Assembly (NCBI RefSeq): GCF_009183415.1
Contig: NZ_WEHU01000005.1
Span: 62,001-126,000, forward strand
Direction of reading: 5' to 3'
Source: Bacillus sp. B1-b2
Lineage (GTDB): Bacteria; Bacillota; Bacilli; Bacillales; Cytobacillaceae
DNA length: 64,000 bases
Position 1 is the first letter of the stretch. The number at the start of each line of letters is the position of its first letter. Made by a program: the position numbers and the translations under genes. The notes under the pieces were generated by a model that saw nothing but the letters and a program-made list of their open reading frames with translations, ran no database searches and was not told where the DNA came from. Below are positions 62,876-64,000 of the stretch, one piece after another.

Positions 62876-63959
62876 CTTTCATTCCTCCTAATAATACTTT
62901 TATCACTTTATCTGAAACGTTCGGATGATCGTAACCCTCTGGAAAACTCCACATATTTTTTTGTTTTACCATTACTTGTACACTATTTAGAATATGCTCT
63001 TTGTTTAAGCCTGAAAGAATATTGCTACCGCAAGCAATAGTTTCAGGTCTTTCGGTAGAATTTCTAATTGTTACTGTTGGAACATGGAACAAACAACATT
63101 CCTCTTGAACTGTTCCACTGTCTGTTAGTACGCACAAAGCATTTTTTTCTAGTTTAACAAAGTCGTAGAAACCAAACGGTTCATGAAATTCTACTAAGGG
63201 ATGAAGGCTTTCTATAGTCTTACGGTTTAATTTATCTTTTGTTCGTGGATGAATACTACATATAATTCTCTTATTAAAGCTTGAAGCTATTAAACTTAAC
63301 CCATTGATGATTTCTGTTAATCTTGATTCATGGTCTACATTCTCAGCACGGTGAGCTGTTACTAGAAAGTAATCTTGATGTGTTAGTGACAATTTAGTTA
63401 AGATATCACTAGCTTCAATCTCTTTTTTATAATACTGCAGTACTTCGTAAATAGGATTGCCTGTTATCATGATTCGGTTAGAAGGTATTCCTTCTTTAAG
63501 AAGGTTTTCTCTACTTTGAGGAGTGTATGGTAAATTAACGCTTGAGATGGCATCAATTACTTTTCTATTTTTTTCTTCTGGAACCTCTAAGTCAAAGCAG
63601 CGATTACCAGCTTCCATATGATAAACGGGAATACCCATTCTTTCCGCTAAAATGGAACTAAGTCCACTATTAGTATCGCCAAGCACTAGTACTTTATCTG
63701 GTGCTTCTTTCTGGATGATTATTTCTAGTTCTTTAAACATGCTAGCTAATTGCTGGCCAACTGATTGTTTACCATTGCCAAGAAAATAGTCAGGTTTTCT
63801 AATATTAAGTTCTTGAAAGAAAATATCACTTAGCGAATTGGTAAAATTTTGTCCAGTATGCACTAAAGTATGCTTTTCTGCATATTCATCTAATTTATGA
63901 ATGATTAGACTCAGGCGTATAATCTCTGGTCTTGTTCCTAAAACGGTTAGGATTTTCAT
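62868..63959 (-). CDS. UDP-N-acetylglucosamine 2-epimerase-family enzyme (WecB/CapG/WbvD type)
   Basis: A 363-residue UDP-GlcNAc 2-epimerase-fold protein: LTVLGTRPEIIRLSLIIHKL, VLGDTNSGLSSILAERMG, HMEAGNRCFDLEVPEEKNR, VTAHRAENVD and LTDSGTVQEECCLFHVPTVTIRNSTERPET. It is the first gene of this minus-strand operon within the window, followed by the dehydratase (overlap 8 nt). With a dehydratase and RmlD-like reductase this fits the last step to UDP-L-QuiNAc or UDP-L-FucNAc rather than ManNAc synthesis; this is inference from neighbours. Confidence 0.9.
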   Translation of the reverse strand: MKILTVLGTRPEIIRLSLIIHKLDEYAEKHTLVHTGQNFTNSLSDIFFQELNIRKPDYFLGNGKQSVGQQLASMFKELEIIIQKEAPDKVLVLGDTNSGLSSILAERMGIPVYHMEAGNRCFDLEVPEEKNRKVIDAISSVNLPYTPQSRENLLKEGIPSNRIMITGNPIYEVLQYYKKEIEASDILTKLSLTHQDYFLVTAHRAENVDHESRLTEIINGLSLIASSFNKRIICSIHPRTKDKLNRKTIESLHPLVEFHEPFGFYDFVKLEKNALCVLTDSGTVQEECCLFHVPTVTIRNSTERPETIACGSNILSGLNKEHILNSVQVMVKQKNMWSFPEGYDHPNVSDKVIKVLLGGMKVV

Positions 63960-64000
63960 TGGTCACCTACTTTCGAAAAAATTGCTTTATTCAAATAGTT

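Overview
The window reads as the chromosome of a low-GC, endospore-forming Bacillaceae bacterium. The signs are strong AGGAGG-type ribosome binding sites, AT-rich intergenic DNA, YjcZ-type small sporulation proteins, SplA-, YdjO-, YlbC- and IDEAL-family proteins, a gltC/gltBD locus, a puc-type purine operon, two KinA-like orphan sensor kinases, and a YidC2 gene preceded by what looks like a MifM arrest-peptide leader. pflAB is present, which B. subtilis 168 lacks, so this is a different bacillus; no species can be named from the sequence alone.

Layout. 1-822: a two-gene fluoride channel (crcB pair). 828-1941 (minus): yidC2 with its mifM-like leader. 2231-5104: an NAD salvage operon pncA-pncB-nadE. 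5307-5459: a small orphan gene. 5512-8593 (minus): pflB-pflA with an upstream FNR/Rex-like operator. 9149-16058: a D,D-carboxypeptidase, an IS1182-like remnant, an ABC-F ATPase, a formate/nitrite channel, a ZIP-like transporter and small Gly-rich or YjcZ-type genes. 16189-24337: recQ, an AlaX-type editing protein, small YdjO and SplA proteins, a PAS histidine kinase, a coiled-coil protein and a small HTH regulator. 24725-32223: an eight-gene purine catabolic operon, from xanthine dehydrogenase to allantoinase. 32452-35995: purT, an OFA-type antiporter and an AEC permease. 36069-43256: a CAP protein, branched-chain aminotransferase, HAD phosphatase, IDEAL protein and pepF. 43342-50488: gltC divergent from gltB-gltD. 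50760-58050: an HD protein, an SF1 helicase, a second sensor kinase and two cyclophilins. 58148-63959: a glycan locus with two glycosyltransferases and a nucleotide-sugar operon whose dehydratase gene carries a frameshift.

How the parts connect. Several genes touch formate: PflB/PflA make it, the FNT channel and possibly the OFA antiporter move it, and PurT uses it for purine synthesis. The puc operon turns hypoxanthine or xanthine into urate and carries the two enzymes downstream of HIU plus allantoinase, but no uricase lies in the window. The minus-strand sugar operon at the right end matches the dehydratase / reductase / 2-epimerase logic of UDP-N-acetyl-L-quinovosamine or fucosamine pathways.

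Non-coding structure. Three copies of a roughly 350-bp AT-rich repeat, each with four short hairpin units at about 50/60/50-bp spacing, lie at 10.67-11.03, 39.20-39.55 and 53.69-54.04 kb. A GC-richer element lies next to two of them in mirrored arrangement, with a degenerate copy at 18.5 kb. The strongest regulatory observation is the MifM-like leader with a hairpin that masks the yidC2 Shine-Dalgarno.
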